DNA of 64,000 nt. It comes from Capra hircus (lineage: Eukaryota > Chordata > Mammalia > Artiodactyla > Bovidae). Below, in pieces: positions 34,707 through 47,025 of this stretch. Position 1 is the stretch's first letter. Each line of letters opens with the position of its first letter. Under the pieces are notes generated by a model. That model did not search any database. It saw nothing but the letters and a program-made list of their open reading frames with translations, and was not told the DNA's origin. The DNA lies in assembly GCF_001704415.2 (NCBI RefSeq), contig NW_017189851.1:620001-684000 (forward strand). The letters are read 5' to 3'. Both the position numbers and the translations under genes were made by a program.

Positions 34707-34909
34707 TCCTCCCTGTGACCCCTTCCTGACCCCAGGTCGAGGCTGTCCCTGGCCGGTCCTGCCACCCTCTTACTAAGGGAGCTCTGGGTGTCACGGCTCC
34801 CAGGTACCTCAGGGGCAGCTGTCACAAAGGCCTGGGCAGGACCAGGGAGGTCATAATGGGCTGGGGCGGTGGCTGGAGCGGGGCTGACCAGGCCCCTCCC
34901 GCCACATCC

Positions 34910-37900
34910 CATCAGCTACTGTCCTAGGCTGCACGGCAGGTCCTGCAGACAGGAGCTAAAAGCAAAGTCAGACAGCAGCAGGAGGCCAGTGTGGCCCTGC
35001 CCCACCAGAGAGCCCCACGCCGAGGCCTTCCTGCAGGCAGTGCCCATGCCTCTGTCCGCACAGAAGAGATCATCCCGCAGCCTGACCTTTTCACCTGTGA
35101 ATCTCCAAGGTTTGTTTTGTTTTTAAGTCATTTATTGAACATTCCGTGGTCCCACAAGGACTGTTAACCAAAGTTGAGTCACCCACTTGCAGCCATGGCC
35201 TGTTCGGTGGCTGGACTCTGGTCTAACTTTTCGCCACTTCAGGGGTCTTTTCAGGGACTGCAGAGCGCTGGCCAGATCCGGCACCCCACCCTCCCCCCGG
35301 GTTCCCCTCCCCTCCTAACAGCGTCATGGACGCACCCCCGCCCTCCATGGCGCCCCCACTCCTGGCGCCCCCAGCTCACAGCCCGCACTTTCGGTTTCCT
35401 CCCTCGCTTCACAGAAGTGCGTCCGCAGGCAGCTTCCTCAGAAAGGAGGGCTGGTGGAAGCCTGAGTGCCCTGCGAGGGACACAGCTGCAGACCCCGGCC
35501 GTCCCTGCGTCCTTGACCCTTGGCAACGTGACCCTGGGCTCCAGGCTAGCTTGAACCCGGGGGCCTGCTTGGGCCTGTGGGCTCTTACCAGGAGGTCTGA
35601 ACAACGCTCATGTGTCAGGCGATGACTTTCTCGCTGCTCTCTGGATCCTCTGTGACCTTGCTCTCGGATTCCAGGTCGCGGGGAAGAGGGGGCTCTGGTC
35701 GTCCGGTGGGTCCCCAGCTCCTGGGAGGGGATTGACAAGCCCAGTGAGACCACAGAGACCCACCCGGTGGGGCCAGCCAAGTGGACCAGGCCCGGCTGAC
35801 GGGTGTTTGCTTTAGCCTCTGGTGTGGGGAGCTAGATTGGGAGAGCCCTGGGGATCAGCCGGCAGCTCACTCTGACCTCAGGCTGTTTGCCTGTGAGGCT
35901 GGGCCAGTCAGACTCAGGCCCTTCCCCGTGGGAGACCCTGCTGTAACGACCCAGGCCGCCTCCATTGCTTTCTGCCTCTCCCCGCTCTTTTCTTAGAGCT
36001 TCCTGCCCTCCTTTAGGGACAAAGTGGATTTTGGGGGAGGAGGGGAGCTTTCACTTCCTGCTGCTTCTCCTTGAGGGTCTTCTGTTTGGAGGGCCTTCCT
36101 GCTAGGAATGGTTAAGGGCTTTGCTACCCCCCATTAGCAGCCAGGGAGTCCTCAGGGCAGACGTCTGGAGGGGGCAGCCTGGGGAGTTGCCTGTGGGTCC
36201 CCTGCCACCTGCTGACTCTCCCATGAGCTGGGCGGCCCCCTGAGCCGCCCCCTAGCCAGCCCGGGTCAGCAGCCCTGCCTCGTCCACACTCAGGTGTGGT
36301 CAGCCCCCGCTTCCTGTCTGAAGAAGTCCGTCAATACCCCTCGTCTGCTGGTGGTCTGGCGCCCCCGCTGAGTGCGGAACACCCACAGAGGAGGGGCATG
36401 CACCGTCCACAGGCTGTGCCCAGCTGGACGCACGTGGCCTGGGCCCAGCAGGCTGCTCTGTGTTTCTGGGGGTGCATCTGGGCACTAGCAACAGGCTCTG
36501 CTGGGAGGGGCCGGGAAAGACGGGCCCGGGAAAGACGGGCCCGGGCCCAGACCCCGGCTCAGGCCCCCATGGCCTCCTGAGCCCACACCCCACTGGAGAA
36601 GATGGCACCCCCGGGGTGAGGTGGGGGCACCGTCCTGTCAGGAGCCAGCAGGTGCTGGGGAACGTTCAATGTGGGGGAGAGGAGCTCCTCGTGGAGACGG
36701 GGGCCCCTGTACTGACAGCAAAGACACCCTGGGAACTGTTGGCAGCGGCCTCGTGTCTCACCTGGGCCACCAGGCTGGTCTGCAGGAGGGGGTGCCTGGG
36801 ACGCCCAGTGGCACCAGAGCGCCCCCCGCCGCCTGGAACCTGCTCCTGGACGCAGCCTGTGCCTCTCTGTGCCCTTCCTGGGAAGCTTGCTGGTGCCTCG
36901 GAACCCAGCCCCGAGGACCCCGCACCCTGAAACCTTGCTCGCCCCGTCCCTGTGGTCCTCGCAGTGCGGCCCTGAGCTGGGCGTGGCCCGGGGGGCAGGG
37001 GCTCTCAGAGAGAACCCCAGCTATGATGGTGTTTCCACAGACAGGCCACGGGGTCGCAGAGTTGGACATAGCTGGGCACGTGTGCACACACGCGCGTGCC
37101 CACGGCAGAGTGCCCTGCAGATCTCACCGGCGTGTGGATGCCCCGACACACCCGAATCGAGCCCAGGCCCCAGGGGCTCACTAGGGGCTCCGGGTGAGTC
37201 CCTGTGGCCGAGTTCCGTGCCGCAGCGGGAAGCTGGGCTGGCTCGAGCGTCACGGGGAGCCGCGGCCCTTGTTACCAGACAGTGCGCCTCCCTGGACGCC
37301 AGTTGCCATGGCGGCTGCTCCCTGCCCAAGGTGCTGTGGTGCTCCGGGGCCTCGGGGAGCCTGGCGCTGTGAACAGAGCTGGGCCGCGAGGGAGAGGCCT
37401 AGAGGCCGCACACCTGCTGCCCGGCCTGGCCTCTCTGTGGCCCCGATGTCCAGGTCCCCAGGCTTGCTTCCCAAGTGGGTCAACAGGCCTGGGGCACATG
37501 GGGCTCGGGGCCCCTGGGCCAGCCACAGCCTTCAGGGGCAACCCCCTCTTCTCACCCCCAGGGCAGGCCCTTGACACAGACCCGCCCCCTCATCAGACCC
37601 TTGGGCCTGCAGGCTTCCTGGGGCATCCCCAGGCTGGGGACCCCCCCCATCTCTGGCCCTTCAGGCGACTCCCAGGGCCTGGGGGTCCGAGTCTGTGACG
37701 GACACTGCTGGCCCAATGCTGGGCCTCGTGGGCTCCAAGGCTGGTCTGGTGCCCTCCTGGGGCACAAGGGAGTGGCCAGACCCGCAGGAAGACGGGCCCA
37801 CAAGGAGTGGCTGAGTGAGGGGGGTGGCCTGTGGACTGACCGGCCCAAACCAGGGCCAGCGCGCTGCAGGGGAGTGGACACCGGCCACTGCCTGCTGGGG

Positions 37901-40029
37901 GGCCCTGCCCCGCCCCGCCCCGGCCTGAGGGAGGGAGCAGGCCGGGCTGGGCCCTGGGAGTGGGGCGCAGCTGAAGGGCGAGCAGGTGCCTGTGGGGTCC
38001 TCCTGTGGCTGGTCCGTCTCAGAGGCCGTGGCTGGGGGTTGGGCGTGCCTGCCCACCCCGGGTGACCGAGCGGCTCCTCGGGCGTGCAGTGGGCAGCCCA
38101 CTCCTCTTCCCTCCCTTGGAGCCCTCTGGACAGCCACTGCGCACTTTTTATTTTAGAATCAGAGAGAGAATACAAGTGTCAAGGGAAACCCTCGCCGCAG
38201 GGCACTGTCAGCAGGGTGCTGAGGGCTGCAGGCTGGGGGCAGCCATGCTGAGGCCCCACCCAGGCGGGTGGGCAGAACCTGCCCAGAGACCCCCGAGCTG
38301 CCAGGGTCCCTGACAGCTGGGCTCACCCGTGCCCATGGTGAGCTAGCCCACAGTGAACCCGGAAGGCCAGCCCAGCCAGCCGAAGCTGGGGTCACCTCCC
38401 GAAACCCTTCCTGGGGCCAGATTCCAGGACGCGTGGGCACTATGCTGTCCATCCCTGCCCCTGGGGAGTGGACGTGGAGGGGTGAGTGAGGCCCGGAGTC
38501 AGGTGGGGGGCGGAGACCACGTGGCCAAGGCTCCTTGGCTCTGGAGGCCGGTCCATCCTCTCTAGGCCGGCCAGGTGCAGGTCCTGGAATCCACCACCAG
38601 ATGGCCGCACAGGCCGACAGAAGGGCTGCAGGCTCGGGGACCCTGAGGCCCGGCGGGCGACCCCTGCTCGCGTCTGCCAGTGTGGGGGACAAAGCCCTCC
38701 GCAGCTGGACCTGCGCTCCCGTGGGGGTCTGACCGCGTCCTGCCAGCACCTCCCCGGGGTTCGCCCTGGGGCTCACCCCCCTCCTTCAGCCCCTCGCCTT
38801 CTCCCTGCCCGGGGTGCGGGTGCCTGTGGTGGGGCTCCCCGCCCCACTCCGCGGGGTGTGGACCTTCTGGTGGCCCCGGGCTGGCTCCGGGCTGCATGTT
38901 TGTCAGTGGGCACTCAGCTGGCGGGGGGCCCAGTTCCAGCCTGTGAGGCCCAGGCACAGGGATGCGAGAGCCTGTCTCGGGGCAGGGCAGGCTGGTGTCC
39001 AGGACTTCCCCGGGGTCAGGGTGGGCAGGAGGTAGTCGCCTGCAGCGTCTCCAAGGTGCCTGGGAAGCTGGCCAGGCGGCCAGGAGCCCCTGAGGTGGCA
39101 GTGGGGTGTGTGGGGGGTGCTCTGCGCTGAGTGCCCACTGCCCTGGGCCTGAGGTGGGGGCCGGCCGGGCCACTGGCAGAGCCGCCGCTTTTGGGTGACC
39201 TTGCAGTGCTGCCACAGAAACAAGCCTGGAACCACCTGTAGCCCACACACGGGCTCATCCTTCTCAGAGCCTCATCCTTCTCAGAGCCGGTCAGGCATGT
39301 GTGCTGGACACGGAGCCTGGGGCTGCTCAGGGCAGGCTCTCTGGATGTGGGACCAGGCCCCAAGGCCTGCACCTCTCAGCCCTGGGGGCCCAGCCCTTGC
39401 TCCGTGGAGCCAGGCTGTGTCCTGGTGAGGTGGGGTTTTGAGGCGCAGCACCGACCGCTGGTGGGGGGTGATGTGGGCCATCGTGGCTCTGGGGTGGGCC
39501 TCACAAGTCAGAGAAGTGGGCAGGCTGGGGATGGCTAAGGCTCCGTGCTGATTTGGGGGTGTCTCCCTCCCCAGGGAGCAGGGACCAACACTCAGCCAGC
39601 CAGCCAGCCACCCACCCAGTCACCCACCTAACAGCCATGCAGCCACAAGAGGCCCTTAGCTTACCCACCAAACCCACCAGCCAGCAGCTTATGACCATTC
39701 CAGCACTGGTCACCTCTCCAGCCTCCCTGCTGACACCAACCTGAGATACCCCAGGACCCTTGGGTGCCCAACCTGACCTGCTGGGCAGTTGGCTCCTGGG
39801 GGCAGGTGGTCAGCAGGAGGGGGCAGGTAGGGAGCCCCCATTCCCCCTGGCCAGGCCGGCTCTCTGCGGCCCTCCCTGACCCACCCTGACCCTGCTCCCT
39901 CCAACCACCGATGGCTTTCCAGCAGGGGAGGCCCCCGCCACCCCCAACCGGGAGATAGCACGGGGCCTGCATCAGTGACGGGGGCAGGCTCACCCCTGGC
40001 AGAGGCTCCGTGGGGCCCCTGCTGTGTAC
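34910..40029. other. Intergenic block upstream of CCDC188
   Basis: GC-rich DNA with no open frame that matches a protein I know. A short AT-rich stretch lies at 35107-35145. A short SINE-tail-like phrase (GGGGTCGCAGAGTTGGACAT) lies at 37051-37070. A tandem doublet of GGAAAGACGGGCCC lies at 36514-36543. I see no RNA gene. Confidence 0.6.
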
Positions 40030-40039
40030 AGGGAGCCAT

Positions 40040-40560
40040 TCATTTACCCCAGGAACTGGGCACAAGTTATAAAAATGGTAATTTCTTGGAGATTCAATTA
40101 CATGTTTTCATTGTTACCCTTGGTAATCAAGGAAATGACTTTTAAAGAGAGTCTGGGATGATGGAAGTCTGGGGGGGCGGGCGGGGCGGAGCTGCACCCA
40201 CGGTGGGCCCATGTGGGGCCCTGCCAGCCTGGTGGCTGCTGGGGGAACCCGGAGCAGCTGAGGACGCCCCCGGGCGGCTGTGTCTGGCTCTCAGGGCCCC
40301 TGTGGAAACCGAAGGGGCTCCTTGTGGGGCTTGGGCTTGATTCTCCCCGAGTGACGTCTCGGCTTTAAATAACATCCCCAGGATTAACAGCGCTGGCAGC
40401 CCACGGCTCCAGGTGATTGGAAAAGGTTTTATGGCCCCTCGGGTGAAATTGAACCTGCTCTGGACTTGTGTTTCCAAGATGAGATTTTCCTCCCTGGCGA
40501 AGGTATCACGTTTCACTTAATTACCATGAGCAGGGGCTCTCTGCTGCTCATCAGCCATGC
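40040..40560. promoter_or_regulatory. Candidate conserved non-coding element
   Basis: Two AT-rich blocks (40060-40150 and 40330-40560) contrast with the GC-rich surroundings. Features are TGACGTCTCGG (CRE-like), GGTGATTGGAAAAGG, and TTAATTACC at 40517-40525. No repeat family is recognised and frames are closed. Conservation is inferred from composition and texture only. Confidence 0.4.
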
Positions 40561-41069
40561 TGCCCGGGGTCTTGGCACTCCCTGGTGCTGGTTTTGGGGA
40601 GGTGACCTCACCAGCTAGGGGTGGGAGGGGTGGAGGGAGGCCCCAGGTCAGAGGCGGGGGGCCTGGCTCCCTCCCGCCAGGCCCGTGAGGTGAGGTGGCC
40701 CCACCGGCCCACAGGGCCCTTGACAGCAGGGTCTGGTGCCCAGTGGACTTCTCCCAGAGTGATCACCTTCCTTTCACTTGCAGTAAACACTAGGCTGTAC
40801 GTCCCTTTCCAGTAGTTGAACTTATTTATTTTTAACTAAGATTAAATGTTCTCTGTCAGCTCAGGATAGCCCACTGCCCTGTCAGGGCTTGTCAAGGCTC
40901 TCTCTCCTGCTGCCTCCGAGGGCAGCTCTCAGGCAGGCACCCGGCCAGCGGCTGGGGCGAGGACAGCGGCAAAACCTCATTTGTCTGGGAAACTTGTGTC
41001 CCGGAGGGTCCGTTTCCACGATCACTGCTGACACCATGGGCGTGACCATCATTGCCAGCACCTTCACCA

Positions 41070-42650
41070 CCTCATCCCCAATTGTGCCCTCCTCCATCAC
41101 CACCTCCACCACCACCACCATCACCTCCACCATCACCGTCACCACCACCATCACCTCCATCACCATCACCACCACCACCTCCACCTCCATCACCTCCATC
41201 ATCACCAGCACCATCACCACCACCACCATCACCTCCACCATCACTGTCACCACCTCCACCATCACCTCCACCACCACCACCTCCACCTCCACCATCACCA
41301 TCACCTCCACCACCATCACCACCATCACCATCACCGTCACCACCACCACCACCATCACCTCCACCTCCATCATCACCATCACCACCACCACCACCACCAT
41401 CACCTCCACCACCATCACCTCCACCATCACCTCCACCATCACCGTCACCAGCATCACCACCATCACCACCATCACCTCCACCACCACCACCACCATCACC
41501 ACCATCACCATCACCTCCACTATCACTGTCACCACCTCCACCATCACCTCCACCATCACCTCCATCACCATCACCTCCACCATCACCTCCACCTCCATCA
41601 TCACCACCATCACCTCCATCACCATCACCTCCACCATCACCTCCACCACCATCACCTCCACCATCACTGTCACCACCTCCACCATCACCTCCACCATCAC
41701 CTCCATCACCATCACCTCCACCATCACCTCCATCACCATCACCTCCACCATCACCTCCACCACCATCACCTCCACCATCACCTCCACCACCATCCACCCA
41801 CTCCATCACCATCACCTCCACCATCACCTCCACCTCCATCATCACCACCATCACCTCCATCACCATCACCTCCACCATCACCTCCATCACCATCACCTCC
41901 ACCATCACCTCCATCACCATCACCTCCACCACCACCTCCACCACCATCACCTCCACCATCACCTCCACCATCACTGTCACCACCTCCACCATCACCTCCA
42001 CCATCACCTCCATCACCATCACCTCCACCATCACCTCCATCACCATCACCTCCACCTCCATCATCACCACCATCACCTCCATCACCATCACCTCCACCAT
42101 CACCTCCATCACCATCACCTCCACCATCACCTCCACCTCCATCATCACCACCATCACCTCCATCACCATCACCTCTACCATCACCTCCATCACCATCACC
42201 TCCACCATCACCTCCATCACCATCACCTCCACCATCACCTCCATCACCATCACCTCCACCACCATCACCACCACCATCACTGTCACCACCTCCACCATCA
42301 CCTCCACCATCACCTCCACCATCACGGTCACCACCTCCACCATCACCTCCACCAACACCATCACCTCCATCACCATCACCACCACCATCACCACCATCAC
42401 CTCCACCATCACTGTCACCACCTCCACCATCACCACCACCATCACCATCGCCATCACCTCCACCTCCACCATCACCATCACCTCCATCACCATCACACCA
42501 TCACCACCACCACCACCATCACCACCACCATCACCATCACCACCAGCACCTCCACCACCATCACCTCCACCATCACCATCACCATCACCACCATCACCAT
42601 CACCAGCTCCACCATCACCTCCACCATCACCACCTCCACCATCACAGCTC
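41070..42650. repeat. 1.6-kb CCATCACCTCCA-type minisatellite
   Basis: A near-pure array of CAC, CAT and TCC triplets in 12-, 15- and 18-base combinations, such as CCATCACCTCCA and CACCATCACC, with scattered CACTGTCACCACCTCC variants marking larger repeat units. Because units are multiples of three, all three plus-strand frames and one minus frame stay open for long stretches (Thr/Ser/Ile, Pro/Ser, His/Leu, and Val/Met/Glu peptides). These are repeat artefacts, not genes. Confidence 0.97.
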
Positions 42651-42904
42651 CTCCTGGTCTGCTGGTCACAGGGCTGAAGTTGACCTGGGGAGAGCCGGGC
42701 CCTCGCGCAGCCGCTATGCAGTCGACCTTGGTGACAGGCCTCCGAGATGTCGGCAGGTGTGGTGGGTGTGGAGCCTGGGAGAGGCCCCCACTCCCGGCTC
42801 AGGGTTCTGGGGCGCTGAGTGGACCTGGGGAGGGTTGCGTCATGCCCAGGGCCCAGAGCACACATGTGGTGGGGGCCCTCCCTGCCTCACCCAGGTGGCA
42901 GTGG

Positions 42905-43115
42905 CAGGGGACATATTGAGGGGTATTAAACTTCACTTGTGTTTGGGAAACACTATTAACAAATAAAGATCTTAAATCTTTGTGACACTCTTGGTGGCCA
43001 GAAGCTTAATATAGGAGCAGATAATAATTACCTAGTGATGAACAGCTGCACTTAATAGTTTCCGAAGTGATTGTGGTAAAGAAAAAGTTAAACGAAAGCC
43101 CATCAGAATTGCCTG
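42905..43115. promoter_or_regulatory. Candidate conserved non-coding element beside the minisatellite
   Basis: AT-rich unique sequence with TTAACAAATAAAGATC, TAATAATTACC (TAATTA at 43025-43030) and GAACAGCTGCAC (an E-box). No repeat is recognised. Inference only. Confidence 0.4.
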
Positions 43116-43405
43116 CACACTGCAGGAACCTCGGTGCTGGTGGGGGGTGGGCGAGTCATCCTGGAACGACACACGGGTGTGGTTCCCTGGACCCTCTGCT
43201 GCCCACTTCCTGGCCTGCGCCCCAGGTATGTGTGTTACCCACATGCATAGGGTGAGGATCCCATGCTTGCCTGCAGAACGTTGGAGGGGGGTCTTGCCCA
43301 GTCACTAGGCCAGGTGACTGGAGCCTGTCTCCCTCCCTTTGGGGCTTTTGGAGGGGCTGTCGGGTCTGTTCAGTGAGCCCAGGAATCTCCGCCCAGTACC
43401 TGTGG

Positions 43406-43583
43406 GTGTCCCGGGTCTCAAGGCCGGTAGACAGGGGCGCTCTCTGCCCCCGTGGGAGCGGCCTCTGGGCCTCCGCCCACTCTGGGCCCTGTGAGTGTCC
43501 CGGGTTTCAGGGCCGGTAGACAGGGGCGCGCTCTGCCCCCGTGGGAGCGGCCTCTGGGCCTCCGCCCACTCTGGGCCCTGTGA
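43406..43583. repeat. 89-bp perfect-length tandem duplication
   Basis: Copies 43406-43494 and 43495-43583, both starting GTGTCCCGGGT and ending GGGCCCTGTGA. Only a few differences separate them, so the duplication is recent. Confidence 0.92.
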
Positions 43584-44314
43584 GCACCCCTAGGCCGTTA
43601 GGCTGATGCTCAGTCTCCTGGATCAGCCCACCGATTCTCACTAAAGTGTGAGTGGTTGCTCAGTGCTGCCGTAACACAACAGGCCTGCAGTCTCTGGAAG
43701 CCTTCACCTGAGGGTGAGGAGGAGGGCAGCTTCAGGTGACAGAGCCCTGGCACTGGTCGCCTGCGTCTTTGGACCCTGCCAGCCCTGGAGAGCCAGGAAG
43801 CCCACAGCCCTGGGGGGCCTGCTGCCCGTGACACTGGCGGTGTTTCCCGACCTTGGTTTCTGGCCCCACCTGGTGAGACTCCCAGCTGATGCTGCCTTGT
43901 GGCCCCGTCACCCTGGCCTCAAGGCAGGCTCACCTGAGCCACTCCCCTCCTCCGAGCCCCAGAGGCACCCAGTCCCCCATCCAGAGCCAGTGGTTCCCAC
44001 TTAGCCAGCCCCAAGGCAGTGGTGGGAGAGGGAGGCCCCTGGCCCTGCTCTGGGCAGGCGGATGGCCGCTCAGGCCTTCTCCTAAGGCTCTGCTGAGAGT
44101 TCACAGTTTTCAAAGCACAAGCTAAGAGCAGGTGGAGAGACAGAGAGAAGACCACAGCCCACAGGCCGGGCTGGGCAGGGACCCCTGTTGCTCAGCACAG
44201 ACAGTTGGCCACAGGCGGGGTGAGCAGGTGCGCCATGGCCTGGCCACCCCCCACCCCCCACCCCGGCCCCAACGCCGGTCTCCCGCCGTGGGGGGCTCCA
44301 CCTCCCTCCACCAA

Positions 44315-44420
44315 TCTAGGCAGGATTTAGTTTAATTAAAGTGGTTGGTTTGCATTCAATTGATGTAAGATACAGTCTTGCGAAAACCCTCACCAGGAAT
44401 TAAGTCAACCATGCTTGCTG
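44315..44420. promoter_or_regulatory. Candidate regulatory island with TTTAATTAAA
   Basis: TTTAATTAAA at 44331-44340, followed by GCATTCAATTGATG and AATTAAGTCAACC. AT-rich, unique, non-coding. Confidence 0.35.
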
Positions 44421-44999
44421 CAGGCTCTGAAGGCTCTCGGTCTTTCCAACCTGTTGGTCTGTCAGCCTTGTCCCAAGGGCTCCCTGGACAGGCAAACTGA
44501 GGCCCTGAGAGGGTTGGGGCTGCCCAAGGCCCGAAGGCAGGAGCTTGGCCCCTGGCCGCTGCCCCACCCATGTCCTGTCCACAGCCCAAGCTCTCAGGTC
44601 CAGACTCTCCTGACCTCTGGCCCAGGGTCACTGCTCTGAACGACCTCTGGCCAGCGCCCCATCGTTAGCCTGTCGTGGTTCTGTCCGGAGGTGTTGGCAA
44701 CTCTGAGACTTGTTTGGCTCCCTGGCTGGGGGTCAGTCTTGCGGGGGGATTGCTCCCAGGCTGGGGTCAGGGTCTGGGGTGGGGAGATGTGGTCCACGGC
44801 CAGCTGCACAGTCTCAGCAGGTAGGACCTGTGTCAGCCAGTCGGCGGCACTGGGGTCCCCATGGCCCTGAAGTGGACAGTCCTGGGGCTCTGCCCCGGGG
44901 CTCAGACACCCGTGGGGTCCTCGGTGCCCAGGGCCCCCCCCCCCACCTTGCAGCCTGGCAGATCCTCCCCCTGAGAGCTTCCCTGTTCGTGCTTAGGGA

Positions 45000-45085
45000 C
45001 TCAGGGTGAGAGAGCTGATTCACTGGTCTCTCTAACGAGGCCTCCTCATTCATAATTCATTTCTGCTAATGACCTTCCCGCCTCT
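45000..45085. promoter_or_regulatory. Candidate regulatory island
   Basis: CTCATTCATAATTCATTTC followed by TGCTAATGACC, AT-rich in GC-rich DNA, with homeodomain-like TAAT cores. Inference only. Confidence 0.3.
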
Positions 45086-45679
45086 GAGGCATTGAAACTG
45101 TCAGTGGGCTAGTGGGTGGTGGGAGGCACCTGGAGTCCCCGGGGTTGGGGGGCGCTGCCCTGAGGGGCTGGTGTGGAGCCCTGTGCAGGGTCCCCGGCTC
45201 CTGGCCTTGACGTGAGACGCTCTGGAGGGTGGGTGGGACCCGGCAGGCGACCCAGGTGAGGGGTCTGTGTCCTGAGGTCAGCAGCTGTGGGCGTGGTCTG
45301 CGGCCTGGCTGGCCCACCCTGCGGACCATGGCAAACCCAGAAAAGGAGGTCTGGGGAGAAGGAGGCTGGAGTTCCTTTTCAGGGCGATCCCACAAGGTTA
45401 TGCGGAGAAGTAAGGGCGTCCGTTCTTGCAGGGTGGGCCTGGGACACGGAGCAGGGGCGTTATCACCTTCTTTCACAGTCGAGGGCTTGCGCCGGAAGGG
45501 GAGGCCCCGGCACCGGCCACGACCCACCTCCAGGCTCTTTCCCAGGCTCGTTCTGCAGACCAGGGCAGAGGACACGGCAGGCCCCGGGGAGGCCAGGGCC
45601 CACGGATGCCCCCTTCCCGGGCAGGCTCCTGCCGTCCCCTCTGCAGCCATGGACAGGCATCCTCTGTCAGGCACAGTCA

Positions 45680-45800
45680 CAAAACTTCTAAGACTTAATT
45701 AAAATTAATCTTCGATTACTCAAATGCCATCGACTCGGGGCTCGACCGATGGGGAAAATACGGTCATCATTATGGGAAACGTCGATACGGGGGCACTCAC
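45680..45800. promoter_or_regulatory. Candidate regulatory island with TTAATTAA
   Basis: ACTTAATTAAAATTAATC (TTAATTAA at 45695-45702), then CGATTACTCAAATGCC. It also contains ATCGA- and TCGA-type CpG words, unusual for methylated AT-rich DNA. Confidence 0.4.
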
Positions 45801-46899
45801 CGTTCGTCTCTGCGCAGAGCCGGCCGGGGCCCTCCTGTGCTCCGGCCCGGGGCCACCCACTGCCGGCTCGGAAGCCCTGTCCAGCTCTCCTGGGACGGGT
45901 GGCCCTGCTGCTTCCTGGCTGGCATCTCCATGGTGCTCACAGAAGCAGGGCTGGCTAGCAGGCTGGACAGCTTCTGAGACGAGTGCCTCCTGGGGTGGCT
46001 CCCCGGGGGCGGTGGCAGCCGTGGGGACCCCTGGCTGCATCATCTCACAGGGAGTCCATGGCCCCAACCCGGTCAGCCCCGTGGCCTTGATGAGAACCCT
46101 CTCACTCAAGCAGGTTTGGGGGCCTGGAGCTCATCGGATGGCCGCTGGCCAGTGACCTGCTGGGACACTCGGGCCTCTGGGCCCTTTGGGTCAAACCGCC
46201 AGGTTCAGACTCCCCAGGGGAGTGAGGATGGAGATCAGGGCACTTCCACAGATCCACGACGTCCAGGAGGGAGCAGGTGGCCCTGTGCTGGGTGGGAGAA
46301 GCCGTCAGTGACCCCTGGGCCTGTTCAAGGGCAGCCCATGGTGGAGAGGGACCCTGGGAGACAGCCAGGTTCTGGGGAGGAAACCACCTGATCTGGTTTC
46401 TGTTTGTCCTTAGAGAAAAAAGTATCAGCCCTCACTTCTCCTGCCCTTAAAATAAAAAGTCAAGTAACGCACTTCTCATACGTGCAGCAAACACTTTAAC
46501 CGTGCTGAGACTGTTGACTAGGGCAGGGGTGAGGGGGCGGGAGGTGAGGGGCTGGGCAGAGCAGGAGGGGGCCTTGGCTGCCTGGGTCCCTTCTCTGTCT
46601 GCAGTCCTGGGCCCCCATCCCCGCGCCTGTACCCCTGTGCCCACTGGCAGTAGGAGGCGGGAGTGCTGAGCATGGTCTGTGCCCAGGGCGGGGGTCAGAC
46701 TCCTCCAGGGTGGGCCCCAGGGCTGTGGGGCCTGGCGTGCGGGACGCAAGGACCTGCTGGCCTTCAGTGCGCAGCGCAGGCTGGCTGGCGGCCAAGGGTG
46801 GAGGACGCAGGGCTGAGGGGTCGGGGGCTCATGCTCTCTGTGCTGAGCCCGCCACCCTGCGCGCTGCCTGCAGCCTTCACGGCTGGTCCAGCCCGTGTT

Positions 46900-47025
46900 G
46901 TGCTGACTCTGTTACTTTAATTAATGCCCAGCTTCCTGATGCCTAATTAAACTGGAATTGTTCCACGTCTGTGTCCTGTTAGATACAAGTTAATGCGATC
47001 GTCGCAGTGGCTGTGAAATGAGGCT
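46900..47025. promoter_or_regulatory. Candidate regulatory island with paired TAATTA cores
   Basis: TTTAATTAA at 46916-46924 and CTAATTAA at 46943-46950, 27 bases apart, followed by GTTAATGCGATCGTCGC. Non-repeat, non-coding. Confidence 0.42.

Noticed and set aside
33487..34794. 435-codon minus-strand Pro/Thr-rich frame overlapping CCDC188 exon 1
   Set aside because: It is the shifted frame of exon 1 plus the intron 1 VNTR. The real frame starts at 34706 and matches human CCDC188.
41070..42650. CRISPR-like regular array
   Set aside because: Units are contiguous and degenerate with no unique spacers, and the sequence is mammalian.
41072..42865. 597-codon minus-strand frame rich in Val/Met/Glu, then Gly/Asp
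   Set aside because: Same repeat array in complement; no domain, no splice or promoter context.
40889..42919. 676-codon open frame rich in Thr/Ser/Ile, then His/Leu
   Set aside because: It is the CCATCACC minisatellite read through; sister frames and the minus strand are also open, and composition follows the DNA repeat.
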